Under the pieces are notes generated by a model that ran no database searches, was not told the DNA's origin, and saw only the letters and a program-made list of their open reading frames with translations. A stretch of 64,000 nucleotides of DNA from Sordaria brevicollis (lineage: Eukaryota > Ascomycota > Sordariomycetes > Sordariales > Sordariaceae): contig JAUTDP010000008.1 in the NCBI GenBank assembly GCA_033439795.1, forward strand, positions 1,922,001 through 1,986,000, written 5' to 3'. How positions within the stretch are numbered: position 1 is the first letter of the stretch; each line of letters begins with the position of its first letter. Of the stretch, positions 9,607-20,262 are shown one piece after another. Position numbers and translations under genes: made by a program.

Positions 9607-11787
9607 TCAAGTGCTGCGCCCCGCACGAGCCTTACGCTGCTTTCCACCGTTGAATGGGATGTCCGGGTGGCACACCCGGAAATGTCGTGTAAGCGCATCT
9701 GCACGGCTGAAGGTCTTTTCGTCGGTGCAAATTTCGCAGCGGACCTTCTTCTTGCGAGCGTTGTGAATCGTGTCCTCGTGACGGGTAAGGTCGTAAGGAC
9801 GAGAAAAGATCTGGTTGCATGGCTTGCCGGTGCTTGGGTTGATACGCTCACAGCGATGAGGCCCAGCCTGGGTATCCACTCTAGCAGAGGTCATACCATT
9901 CGGTTGCCTTGAGTTGAGTCCATGTGCTTGACGGTGACCCTCCCTCTTGTGCTTCTGAAGAAGCTGAGGAGTGTCGAAGCGTAGGGGGCAGCCGTGATAG
10001 GTACATGTGTAAGTTCCACCCTCAGCACGTGTATCCACTGGTCGCTGGATCACGTTGCTCTGAGGAGAGTCGGTGATACCAGTCTCAGCAGAGCTCATTC
10101 TTGATGTCGCCAGTGACGGCACAGTGCTGGGCTGTCGGGGCTGGTTGACGAAAGAGTACTGCTGCAGAGCCTGAGGAAGCTGCTGGATACCGTTGAATGC
10201 CGGCATGGCATCGAGGTTTGAAGGGTTGAAGTTGAAGTTGAATGAGGACATGTCACCCAGGTTTGGCAACCCATCGATAGGCTGATGGGAGAGCGTCTTG
10301 CTCATGGCATCTGAGTTGAACCCGTGGTTATCTTGCTGAGGGAAGAGAGGGAAATTGGATTCGCCTTCCGGCTCATGGAAATCCAACAAGGCATCCTTGG
10401 GCGAGATGGTCTTGGGCGTCATGTCTTGGTGCTGTCTCGCCAGTGACTGCTGCCAGGCCGCATCCTGAGCAGCCTTGCCATTCTCACGCATCTGTTGGGC
10501 TGAGCCTAGTCGAACCTGGGGTGTCGCGGCCATGTTCAGCGACGAGAAGTCGTGAAGAGTGGCAGAATGCGGTGATCCCTGACGGAATGGCGAGTTATTG
10601 CTGGACACAGGAGACTGCATGGCACTCAAATGCTGATTTGCGGTCTCGACCACCTTGTTGAAGTTGTTATTGCTCGTAGTCAGCGTTTGTGGCGCCGGAG
10701 CAGAGCTTGTGATGATGAAGTCTGGGTGGTAGAGCTCGTCGTTCATGATATCAGTCAAAGTCCGATCGAACTTTGGAGGAGCGTTGGTGTTGTTGACAGC
10801 TGCATCGTCAAATTGTAAGCTTTGGTTGTCATGGGCAGGGAGACCCGTATTCTCTTGGTCCTCACCATTCTTTTGCCTTCCAGCATCCTCCGTCTCGTTT
10901 GCTGGTGTCGCAGATGAGTCACTCATGAGGGAACTCGCCACCTGTGTAGGCCGAGGCTTCTGCTCCTGCTTCTGCTGCTGAGGGCGCAGAGGCTTGTTGT
11001 TGCTTTGCTTGGGGACGGCTGGGGTCCGCGAGTAGCCATTGATGGGCAGCGTGTTCGAGTTGCCATAGCTGGGAAAGGTGGGATGGAGAGTGGCTGACTT
11101 GGAGGGAACCAACTGGTAGTTGCTGAGGTCATCAAAACCGCTAAAGTCGTTCAAGTCTGTTACGGCGATTTGAGGATTAGATGTGTTGTTCGAGTAGGGC
11201 GATGCCGGACCAGCCGAGCCCAGTGAAGAAAGGGAGGACTCGCGGTGGTGACCATAACGACCAGCCGACTTTGATGTCAGTTGGTCGGTGGGTTGTAGCC
11301 AGGTTTCTGTTTGCATCGGGCCGCCAGTCCAAAGATCGAACAAAGGTTCTGGGGCGCCCTGAGCGGTGCGTGGGACTGTGGTGTTGGGTATGCTGTCAAA
11401 GGCAGACAAAGACGAGCCCTGCTGCGAAGCGGAGGAAAAGGCAGGGAGCGAGTAGGTCGACACGGGCGAAGCAGTCAGACTAGGACAGTTGCTGTAGTCC
11501 TGGTCGAAGTCCTGATCGAAATCGCTGATGGTAGTGAAGGCTGGACTCGAGTTGAAAGAGGCCACAGACGACTGTGGGAGATTATTGTTGAAGTTGCTGG
11601 TGAGGTAGGCCAACGGCTGCTGTTGCTGTGGCAAAAGTGTTCGCGGTTGTGGGTAAAGAGTGCGCTGTTGCTGTTGTTGTTGCTGTTGCTGTTGCTGTTG
11701 CTGTTGATGTTGATGTTGATGCTGATGCTGTTGTTGAGGAGGGAATGGTTGTAAAGGCATCAAATTAGGTTGCGGCATCGATGGCAT
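9607..11787 (-). CDS. rpn-4: C2H2 zinc-finger transcription factor, Rpn4-like
   Basis: An uninterrupted frame of 726 codons plus stop. The ATG at 11787 is chosen because it is the first in the frame (upstream in-frame sequence begins only with TTG), has a strong context (TTTACCATGCC), and no other minus-strand ATG is seen in about 300 bases of leader. The N-terminus carries a His/Gln tract (about residues 17-40), followed by a long Ser/Asn/Gln/Pro-rich, acidic-patched middle of activation-domain type. The C-terminal 120 residues hold three zinc-finger blocks: YTCTYHGCPLRF with HKREGH, a second whose ligands are spread over CERINPSTGKPC with SRPYDLTRHEDTIH, and VRCEIC with SRADALTRHFRVCH. The last two, with the basic linker NARKKK, resemble the split zinc fingers of yeast Rpn4, which activates proteasome genes through GGTGGCAAA boxes. 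An Rpn4-like role is inferred; DNA binding by C2H2 fingers is well supported. Confidence 0.7.
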   Translation of the reverse strand: MPSMPQPNLMPLQPFPPQQQHQHQHQHQQQQQQQQQQQQQQRTLYPQPRTLLPQQQQPLAYLTSNFNNNLPQSSVASFNSSPAFTTISDFDQDFDQDYSNCPSLTASPVSTYSLPAFSSASQQGSSLSAFDSIPNTTVPRTAQGAPEPLFDLWTGGPMQTETWLQPTDQLTSKSAGRYGHHRESSLSSLGSAGPASPYSNNTSNPQIAVTDLNDFSGFDDLSNYQLVPSKSATLHPTFPSYGNSNTLPINGYSRTPAVPKQSNNKPLRPQQQKQEQKPRPTQVASSLMSDSSATPANETEDAGRQKNGEDQENTGLPAHDNQSLQFDDAAVNNTNAPPKFDRTLTDIMNDELYHPDFIITSSAPAPQTLTTSNNNFNKVVETANQHLSAMQSPVSSNNSPFRQGSPHSATLHDFSSLNMAATPQVRLGSAQQMRENGKAAQDAAWQQSLARQHQDMTPKTISPKDALLDFHEPEGESNFPLFPQQDNHGFNSDAMSKTLSHQPIDGLPNLGDMSSFNFNFNPSNLDAMPAFNGIQQLPQALQQYSFVNQPRQPSTVPSLATSRMSSAETGITDSPQSNVIQRPVDTRAEGGTYTCTYHGCPLRFDTPQLLQKHKREGHRQAHGLNSRQPNGMTSARVDTQAGPHRCERINPSTGKPCNQIFSRPYDLTRHEDTIHNARKKKVRCEICTDEKTFSRADALTRHFRVCHPDIPFNGGKQRKARAGRST
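11661..11737 (-). repeat. CAA/CAG (Gln) and CAT/CAG (His-Gln) trinucleotide tract inside the Rpn4-like gene
   Basis: On the coding strand a run of CAG and CAA codons, preceded by alternating CAT/CAA and CAT/CAG codons, encodes about fourteen glutamines after a His-Gln repeat. Mixed CAA/CAG use makes it less slippery than a pure repeat. Such tracts are common in fungal transcription factors and often vary between strains. Confidence 0.85.
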
Positions 11788-11864
11788 GGTAAATGTGTTT
11801 TGTATGGATTTCAGTATGAGCAAGTGTTGTTTGGTTTGGAGTAATAGCAGTAGGTGGGAATACC

Positions 11865-11873
11865 AGTGGCAAA
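11865..11873 (+). promoter_or_regulatory. PACE-like box (AGTGGCAAA) in the leader of the Rpn4-like gene
   Basis: One mismatch to the yeast Rpn4 target GGTGGCAAA, located 78-86 bases upstream of the start codon. It reads on the plus strand, opposite to the gene. A nine-base near match can occur by chance, so this is a candidate only. Confidence 0.3.
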
Positions 11874-12716
11874 TTTAAAGGAAGCAATTCGAAGCACCGA
11901 CACAGTTCTTATAATCGAAGAAGCGATGCCCCGGGAATGGTGACTAATGTACGTTGAGGTAGTTGTCTGGTGGGGTGATGTCGAGTGCCCCGTGGTGTCC
12001 GTCCAGTATGATGCGAATGATGTAAGAGGACGGGAGATGTGGAAGGAGGTGCGGTACGTACCCCCGTACACCTGAAGGTTGCAGTGGTACCTCCTCCAGG
12101 TACCTCCCCTGCCAACCTGGAAAAAGACAAGGGGCCCCGCCGGCTAAGGGTGGGCACCCACTAGCACCGTGGGCGTGGCCTCGACAGTGGAGGTTTTCAG
12201 GGAGCACAGGGCACTAGCGTCGGGTGTTGGGGGTTGAGGGTGGTTGACTGGAGCGAGTCCTGGAATGACCGAGAACAAGGAAGGGAAGACCGGGGTTGGG
12301 CTGCCCTGGGAGCGTGCAGCGGGCGTGCATGAGCCTCGAACGTCTTGCCCTGCCCGTTGGGTGCGACTTCTCCGCTGACTCTGAGAACCAAATGAGTTAG
12401 CGGATGGTCGTCGCGGGAAAAACAGTGGGACCAAAAGATCAGAGGTGATGACCAAAGAATGGAACCGCTGACGGAAGAGCACAAAGAATATGGGGTAAAG
12501 GGCCTAAAGGGCCACACCAATTCGGTATACGATCAACTCACCAGCTCTGCGAATTATCTCAATCTTCAGGGTCCTGATGTCAGCCTCCATCGCGAGTCCG
12601 TCTCCCCGTGTCGATGGCCTCGGTTGTCTGCGATCTCGGCAAGTGTTCGAATGTGGTCATAGCCAAATATTGTAGTTGATCCAACCCGGGCGTCGACATG
12701 GGACCCGGCTTTGGGT

Positions 12717-12737
12717 TTTGACGTTTGACGTTTGACG
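12717..12737. repeat. Three tandem TTTGACG units
   Basis: Three perfect 7-bp copies in tandem, containing overlapping TGACG half-sites of the type bound by bZIP factors. They lie about 930 bp upstream of the Rpn4-like start codon. Confidence 0.7.
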
Positions 12738-13091
12738 TATCGAGCTTGCTGACTGACAGCCTCAACCGCCCCGAGTCGTATATCGAGTCGTATGAACCAC
12801 TGTTGGCTTCCTCGAGCTTGAGTCATTCTTGGTAGCTATCGTTCGAAGAGCAAGGCCAAAGTGTCAGATGTCAGGCCGTGCTACGACACTACCGCCTACT
12901 GAACAACATAGGTATAGAAGTGATAGCATGGAGACACTATGACTGGGTTTCCTGGGGCTCCTGGCTAAGGATGCGAACTGTTGAGGCTGCTGCTAGTCAT
13001 GATGCCGGCCATCGCAGACCGGTTGCTGGACAATCGCGAAGCTTCATGACAGCTGGCTGACGATGGGATCCATTGGAATGCAAACTGTGCG

Positions 13092-13115
13092 AAAAAAAAA
13101 AAAAAAAAAAAAAAA
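13092..13115. repeat. Homopolymer A run (24 bases)
   Basis: A simple mononucleotide tract in intergenic DNA. No flanking duplication or LINE-like sequence was noticed beside it, so it is not called a retroposon tail. Confidence 0.85.
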
Positions 13116-16100
13116 CGTTCATTGAGAGGAAAATAATACTGTAGAAGGGAGGAGCTAGCCAGGGCCGCGCATACGCCGACTGCGACGGGTCTGGGCCATG
13201 ATGCCGTTGGTCACGACGATTTGTTGGGGAGGGACTGGATTGCGTGAATCGGGGAGTCGCGCGACACTTCGGCTGAGAGAGCATTCGAGCAAAGAGGAGC
13301 ACGAACCTCCCTGCGACTGAAACCACGACAGACGTTACATCCCGGTACAGAAAAATATGGAAAGGCTGCTTACTAAAATAGCATAGCCTATAATATTCTG
13401 TAAGGCGTACGAAACAATCTGGCGACCAGCTCGTGAGACCCACTTTTCTTGCACAGCCTCCTTCATCATGGTCTTGGCAATTACAGTCCAGTAATGGCAG
13501 TTGTTTCTATTCCGCGACACAGAGAGAGAAGCGGAACCCAGATCTGCTGTCAGTACGGGTACGACAAGTTTAGTTCTGACCTCTCTCAAGCCACGAAAAT
13601 TGAACGGGACTCCCACACTGCTCTAGTTGATCTTTTTACTGGCTCATCAGGACGAAAGGCGACCCTGTAACAATCATTTTGCACCGATACCCGGCAGTCG
13701 GATAACCCACCTGTTAGGGACGGCAGGGCTGTGCCAGGACCCTGAAAATCCGATTGAACACACATGTTTTCATGTTAATTCAACGTCTCACAAATCTCAA
13801 AAATCTTTCGAACCCACCTTGCAAAAAGATTTCCCGCTTTGCCACGGCCTATCAGTTACTATACTCGGGGATCTCAAACAATGCGGAGTGGTCTCCTAAT
13901 CTCTAACAGCCTCTCATAATGCATGTTTGCCTTTAGATTTTGCCGTTGTAGGGTTGCTCAAGCACATGGTTGAATATGCAACCTTGACCTTGAACCTTAG
14001 CTTACATCTACCTCTATTCCCCTTTCCCAACAAGCGAGAGAGGCGTAGCCACGCGGGAAATCTACCGAATGGATCTCTGAGATATGAGATCTTGCCCCCG
14101 AGATGTTGAGATACTCCGGTTTGATTGGAAAAGATGCGTGTTTCTCTTGTCTCGTCTCCAGGTTTCATGGGTTTCTCAGGGAGGGAAGTGTGGCTTGTTT
14201 AGATCCTCGCTTGCTCGACTTCCCCGCCGGCTCTTCAAGTTTCCGATGCTTAGTTGGACCTTTGTCATGATGATCTTTTCGAGCTGTGTCGCTCTCTTCC
14301 TGAACAAATCACGGGAGACGCGTATCATAGCTCAGCTGCGTTTGTTCCTGCTGCTGTTTTGTCACTCGGCAGTTCGCTTCCTTTCAGAAGCGCAGAACAC
14401 AGCACTCGTTCACTGCACTGTTGGCATCTGTATCTACCCCTACCGCGGAGACGCTGGAAGCTGTCGGACGAATGCTTCATGTCCTCCGTGACCGCAGGAG
14501 CAGCTGACCAATCAGATGCTGACGGAGCGAATGTGGCGTCGCAGATGTGGCTTGGCCCTTAGCTAAATCATGCGACAGGTACACTGTCTGTTTAGCAAGT
14601 CTCAAGCTACCTCCCTATTCCCGTCGTCTCGGCTATCCGTGGATCAACGTTTTTATTCAAGTTTCAACAAATTGATTCGTAAGCTTGTCTCTTTCTTTTC
14701 GGAACTATCTCTCCGCGTCCACATGGATGGATTCAAGTATCCCCTTTCACGGTTGTCGGCGCCGGTTGTCATGGGATCTTGGTGGTTGGACGTTTTATCA
14801 TGTGTTCAACGTGTCACATGATGCCCGTATAGCCAGCTTTTTGACACCTGCCAGGTCAGTCATCGGAAACCTCTCGAAATACAAGATAAGTTATCCCGCT
14901 CAACAAGAACAAAGCTCTGGATTGTGAGTCAGTCATGATACGCAAGTCGTATTTTCTCATGCTGTCCATCCGAGTTTCCCGTGTCCGACTTCAACTTTCA
15001 AACGCGGATATCTTGGCGTGGCTTTCTCGTATCTTCACCTTGTAAAGCTGTATACCCACGGCAGCATGATTGATATCGAGACAACGCTAGCAGTGACTCT
15101 AGCACCGCGGAGAAGCGGCCGACTCGGGGCCGACACCTGCTTGTGCCTGCAGCCAATTGTGGCCGTGCTGCAGCGGGCATGCTTAACGCTTCCTACCCCT
15201 TAACTCCATGAACGTATCCGGCTTCCGAAGAAAGGCGCAAAAGCCGAACATGGGAAAGTGACTTGATGCGATGTATTCCAAGCCCACTTAGAAGCCACTA
15301 TTATCAGATCCGTTCGTAAGCGCAGTTTCTTAGTCCCACGCCTTCAGCGGGAGGTACGACTATTTAGGAATCACATCTGCGATTGGACTGTTTCCGGCGT
15401 CATAATTGTTCATTTTTCATATGTTTTCATATTCAGCCGGCAAGTCGGGGAACCATTCCATGTTGCTTGTATAAGCAACTTTGACAACTTGCTGCAGGAT
15501 CGCAGAGCCTGAGGTCATGTCAAAGTGCGAACGTCGGACGAAACACAAATGGAACTGAAGTGCGGATTAAATGTGGGGGAAACGCGGAAACCTCTGGGAT
15601 CCACTCTAGACCTCACCTCATTCGGGAAGGGTGGAGATTCTTCTAGCCGCCAAGACAATATGCCAAGGGGGCCGGACCCCCGCGCGGTCCCGACGCCCAG
15701 TCTTTGGCGCGGAACGCCGAACACCACCTCTTTTCCATCATCTTCAACAATCATTGGGCAGCGATTTTTGTCTCTAACCTACGGACTTTTTTCGGGCAGC
15801 AGCCCTACCAGCTCATTGTGGTTACACGGAGGTGAAGAGTTTTACTCTCCCGACGTTCATGGCTACACAACAGTCAAAGCCATTCTGTCATTACATTGCA
15901 GTCATCGCAAATTCGTGCCTGAGAGGCTCGGTTGGTGCTACCAGTACGAAGCCCAAGGTATGACGGCTGATGATTTAGGTGTTTTGCTCCATATCGAAAA
16001 GTGAAAGCAACGTTGCCGGCTTGGAATACATTGTACACAGCCGCTTTCATCTTGCGGTTGACAACGGTCCGAAATTTAACATGGTAATTGTCGGCTGTGT

Positions 16101-16295
16101 TCGATCCGAGGACCGACTACGCTTTCACTTTGCGAGCTCATTAAGATGATGGGACAGTGCCGGTGTTGACGTTGCACGAGCTACCTCACTCAGTACACCG
16201 GTTTCTGGTTCTGAAATGAATACATGTGAAAAGATTTTCAAATAACATGTTCAAGCCACGCCAAATCTTCCGACTCGGAGCAGTTACAGGGCGAC

Positions 16296-16560
16296 TGTCA
16301 CGGCGCTGGCGGACAGGGTCCCTGTCAGGGCCCTATCTGGCGGACCGGTTATCGCTTAGGCGGTCACCCTAATAGAGGTTGACCACACCAGCGCACGTAA
16401 CTGCGTACCACCTTCGTAGGTCGCCCGCGCCCAGGTATAAACCCTAGCGCGGGGCGCGCCCTTTATTCGTTTTCTTCTTTTCTTCTTTATTTTATAATTT
16501 TATAATAGACCTAGATTTAACGTATTAAGCTTATCTCTCGTAATTACGTCGCTCGTAATA
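16296..16560 (+). repeat. Element 1, 5' LTR
   Basis: 265 bp beginning TGTCACGGCG and ending TAATA (TAACA in the partner). The left, outward half is almost free of RIP changes; the right half carries C-to-T and G-to-A changes relative to the 3' copy. It contains a perfect inverted repeat GACAGGG-T-CCCTGTC at 16312-16326 and a TATAAA at 16436-16441, a plausible promoter. Confidence 0.95.
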
Positions 16561-19500
16561 ATTATAAAATTATTCTTAATATATTAAGGAAATATCCAAA
16601 TATCCTAAACTTATTTACTAATTAAAATAATTATAATATATACCCTCGTAATTAATTATAATAGCGTATACCCCTAACGAAAAGGCTACCGCGGCTAAAA
16701 CCGCTAAATTATTTACTACCGAGAACGTTCAAATAAATAAAATTTAGAAGAAGAATATATCTAATAAATTTGCGGTCGAATAAATTAAATTCGATATTAT
16801 AAATATATTTATTATTTTTAATATAATTATTTAATAAAATAATATTTTTAAACGTCGTTCGTTTAGTAATATTATAATCGGTACCCTTAAAAAGAAATAG
16901 GATACTTAATTATATAATATTAATGAATTTAATTTAAAAAATTATAATATTCCGGAAGATATAGACGAAATTATTACGTTTTTTAATTAAAAAATTACTA
17001 ATAAATTCGCCAACGTTCGTTATATATTTAATACGGAGGATTTACTTAATTTCTTATATATAAAAATTAATATAATTGCAAAATATTAAGCCTAATATAA
17101 TAAAAATTATTTAATTTTTACTTTTAAAATTTTAATAACTACGGGTTAAAATTATTAGGAATAGAATAACGGTAATATTTTATTAATAAATTTTAATACT
17201 TTTAAATTTATTATTAAAAATCCTAAGGACGTATATACTATTTTCGAAGAAATTAAATTGCGGATTATCCTAATTAAAATTATTCTTTCCTAATAATAGG
17301 GATACTAAATTATCGTTATTAATTTAAATATTAATTTAAAATAAATATATAAATACACTACCAATTTATTAAAATATTAGAAAGGTATTAAAATAAATAA
17401 TAAGCATTTCTATAAAGATTTATATAAAGAATAAAATAAAAATATATTCTTAATACGCTAATTATTAGAAGCCTATAGAAATAAAAATCCCGACATCGAA
17501 CTGGACGATTACGAAATTTTATATTATAAAAACGCTACATTACGCGAAAAAAACCGCGAATTCTAAACTTAATTCATTATATTACGTTAAATTACCGATT
17601 ATTTTAATAAAGGAATTTAAAATAATACCCCATTTAACGACGGTTAGAACGATAATCTATCCGACGATAAAAAAACTTAGAATAATACCCCGTTTAATAA
17701 TAATCGTATTAATAAATAGGATACCCCTTATAAATAAAAAAATAATTCTTCGATTAAAGGCTATCCGTTTTACCCCCGCTTCTTTATTAAATAGAATAAG
17801 ACTCGTTATAATTTAATTAAAAAGGAAAAAAAGTTCGCTAAAATTAAAAATAATTTAATAATTATAAAAATTTAAATTAAAGAATTAGGAAGAATAGTAA
17901 TTGCCCAAAATGGCGATATAGCCGATTTATATATTATAATCGCTACCTTAATTAAAGAAAATATTAACCTTTATAAGGAAAATATTAATTTCTATAAGAA
18001 GAAGGTCGCCTTCCTAATTCCCGAAAATTTCGAACGCTACAATTATACCGACTATACCGATTATAACGAAAATAGCAACGAAGGAAATTATTATAAAAAA
18101 ACCCTTATTATTAATTTCTTTATAATTAATTATAAATATTTATAAATTAAAAAGAAGGACCCGCCTTATTTTTATAACGAAAAGGATAAAGATACCATTA
18201 CCTTCGATATTTAGTATCGTTATATTTTTAATAAATTTAAATTAAACGCCGATTATTTTTCTAATAACGAAGTTAAAAAAATATATATCGAAAATTATAC
18301 CGTTAATAAAATTATTTAAAATTTCGAACCTTACTTTACTAACGGCCCCTATAGTATTAAAACTTCTAATAAATTATTAACCTATTTACGTACTGAATAT
18401 TACGATTACGATTATAAGGAAAAGGCTATTTATAAATTTAACGATTTAAAATTCGAAATAAATAATAATTTCTAAAAATTCTATAATAAATTCGTTCGCC
18501 TAACTGGAAAATATAATTGCCTACTTAATTTATAAAAATAAGAATTTAATTAAAAATTCCCTAATAATATTTAGAACGTATTTTTCTAAAAATATAAATA
18601 GGAGGATATAACATTTAATTAATACGCCTTAATAATTAAAAAGGCGGTCGAAATTAATTAATATATTTTCTATAATAATAAAATTAAAAAGGATAATAAA
18701 AATAAAAATAAGAATACCTCCTCTTCTTCGAATTTATTTAATAAAATTAAAGGTTCTAACGATTTTAATAAAAATTCTAATAATATTATTAATAATAATA
18801 TTAATATTAATAGTAATAACCGAAGTAATTTCCATCGTACCCCTAATATAATTCGTAAAGAAGTCCGTAAATTATTCGAAGAAAATAAATATTTTGTATA
18901 TAAAGAGATTAGATACTATTTCCGTAACTATTTTAATCGCTATAACGGTAACCTTAATTATATTAATAAATTCGTTAATTATTATAATCGTAAAAATAAA
19001 GAAAACGATAAACCGGCCGATAATAAAACGGAAAATTAATTACCTTCAAAATATTAAACTCCCTTTTAAAGATTAAATTAATAAATATTTATTTTAGAAA
19101 AAATTTAAAAAAAATATTATTAAAGAAAATAAAAATAGATAAAGGATTTTTAAAAGATTATTTAAGTAGGTTAATTTTAATTATATTTTATATTATAATA
19201 AATAGTAATAGAAAAACTTTATTTATAAATAATACGTTTATTAATTTGGGAATAAATAGTAATATCTTTATAAATAAAAATTTTATAAATAATATAATAA
19301 AATAAAAAGTAGAAAAATTATATGGATTTTAACCGTATATTATAGGAAGTTATACCGGATAATATAATAAAACGATTAATTAATATTTAAAAGGATTAAT
19401 TGAAATATAAAGCTAAAAATTCGATAAAGAAGTAATAATTATCGTTAATTCGGACTATAACGTTATCCTAAGCAAATATTAACTAAAGAAATATAAAGTT

Positions 19501-20005
19501 TTAATAAATATTATTAATATTAAATTAATCTTCAATAAAGTAATTACTACCCTTTCGGCATTTAATAAATAAATTTCCGAATTCGAAGCCTTCGCTAATA
19601 TAATTCCCTTACTATCGCCTTTAGTAAAATACGGCCGATTAACCGAATTTTTCGAAAAGCCTAAAGAAAAATTTATTCGATTAAAAAAGGACGAAAATTT
19701 AATAAAGATAAAATGCGAATTAATAAATTAATACGCCTTATAATAAGAAGATAACGATATAATATTTACGTAATATAAATATATTAAAATATTCAAAACC
19801 GAACGGAAGAATAATCCTTATTAAAGAGAAGACGCGCGTAACCGATACCGATTAAAATACAATGGCGTAGGATAATATAAATATTATAACGACTTCGCTA
19901 TTATTAATACTAATACTTTCTTTATATTTATTAAACGAGAATATATAGGAATTATTAACCTTTATAAATTCGACCAATTTATTAACGACCGAAAAAAATA
20001 AGCTT
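16561..20005 (+). pseudogene. Element 1 gag and protease remnants
   Basis: AT-rich, with many stops. A zinc knuckle of spacing CX2CX4HX4C is readable at 18890-18931, but all four ligand codons now read Tyr (TAT/TAC), the expected outcome of G-to-A (Cys) and C-to-T (His) changes. A protease-like segment (INLGINSN near 19240, in the position of the family's D-S/T-G motif) follows. The frame continues to 20005 and resumes after element 2 at 27479 at the region leading into RT. The start codon is not recoverable. Confidence 0.75.
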
Positions 20006-20010
20006 TCGCC

Positions 20011-20262
20011 TATCATAGGGCTGATGCCCGTGGCTGAGTTTGACTAGCACTGCTAGTCGTGCCGCTAGTCGTTCCGCCAGTCGGGCCGCCAATCGCGGTC
20101 CTTACCGCTATAGTAAGCGGAATAGCCCGTGCCCTAATCCTCAAAAGGATAGCTAGCTAATACCGCCCAAAGGGCGCCTCCTTTCCTCCCTTTTCCTCTT
20201 CGTAGAACCTTATCGATTCATTAAAACCCAACATCTATACCAATTATACTATACCCCTTATA
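20011..20262 (+). repeat. Element 2, 5' LTR
   Basis: 252 bp starting TATCATAGGG (TG mutated to TA). Its left half is better preserved than its right. It contains four degenerate 12-bp tandem units (CTAGTCGTGCCG and variants) at 20053-20100. Confidence 0.95.

Larger units (their letters stand above)
11788..16290. other. Leader/promoter of the Rpn4-like gene and gene-poor intergenic DNA
   Basis: About 4.5 kb of normal base composition (CpA and TpG present, not RIP-mutated). The first several hundred bases are the promoter and 5' leader of the minus-strand gene. Scattered frames of 60-160 codons exist, but none has a recognisable domain, and several start at non-ATG codons (for example the frame at 15525-16004 starts GTG). 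Direct repeats are three TTTGACG units at 12717-12737 and a 24-base A run at 13092-13115. I see no RNA gene. Confidence 0.6.

Noticed and set aside
11311..11754. Plus-strand frame with a poly-Leu tract
   Set aside because: It is the complement of the Gln repeat and activation region of the Rpn4-like gene.
15525..16004. Plus-strand frame of 159 codons left of element 1
   Set aside because: Starts at GTG, no domain or conserved motif recognised.
16561..16700. Tried to identify the tRNA primer-binding sites just inside the LTRs
   Set aside because: RIP changes next to every 5' LTR leave no stretch that can be matched to a tRNA 3' end with confidence.
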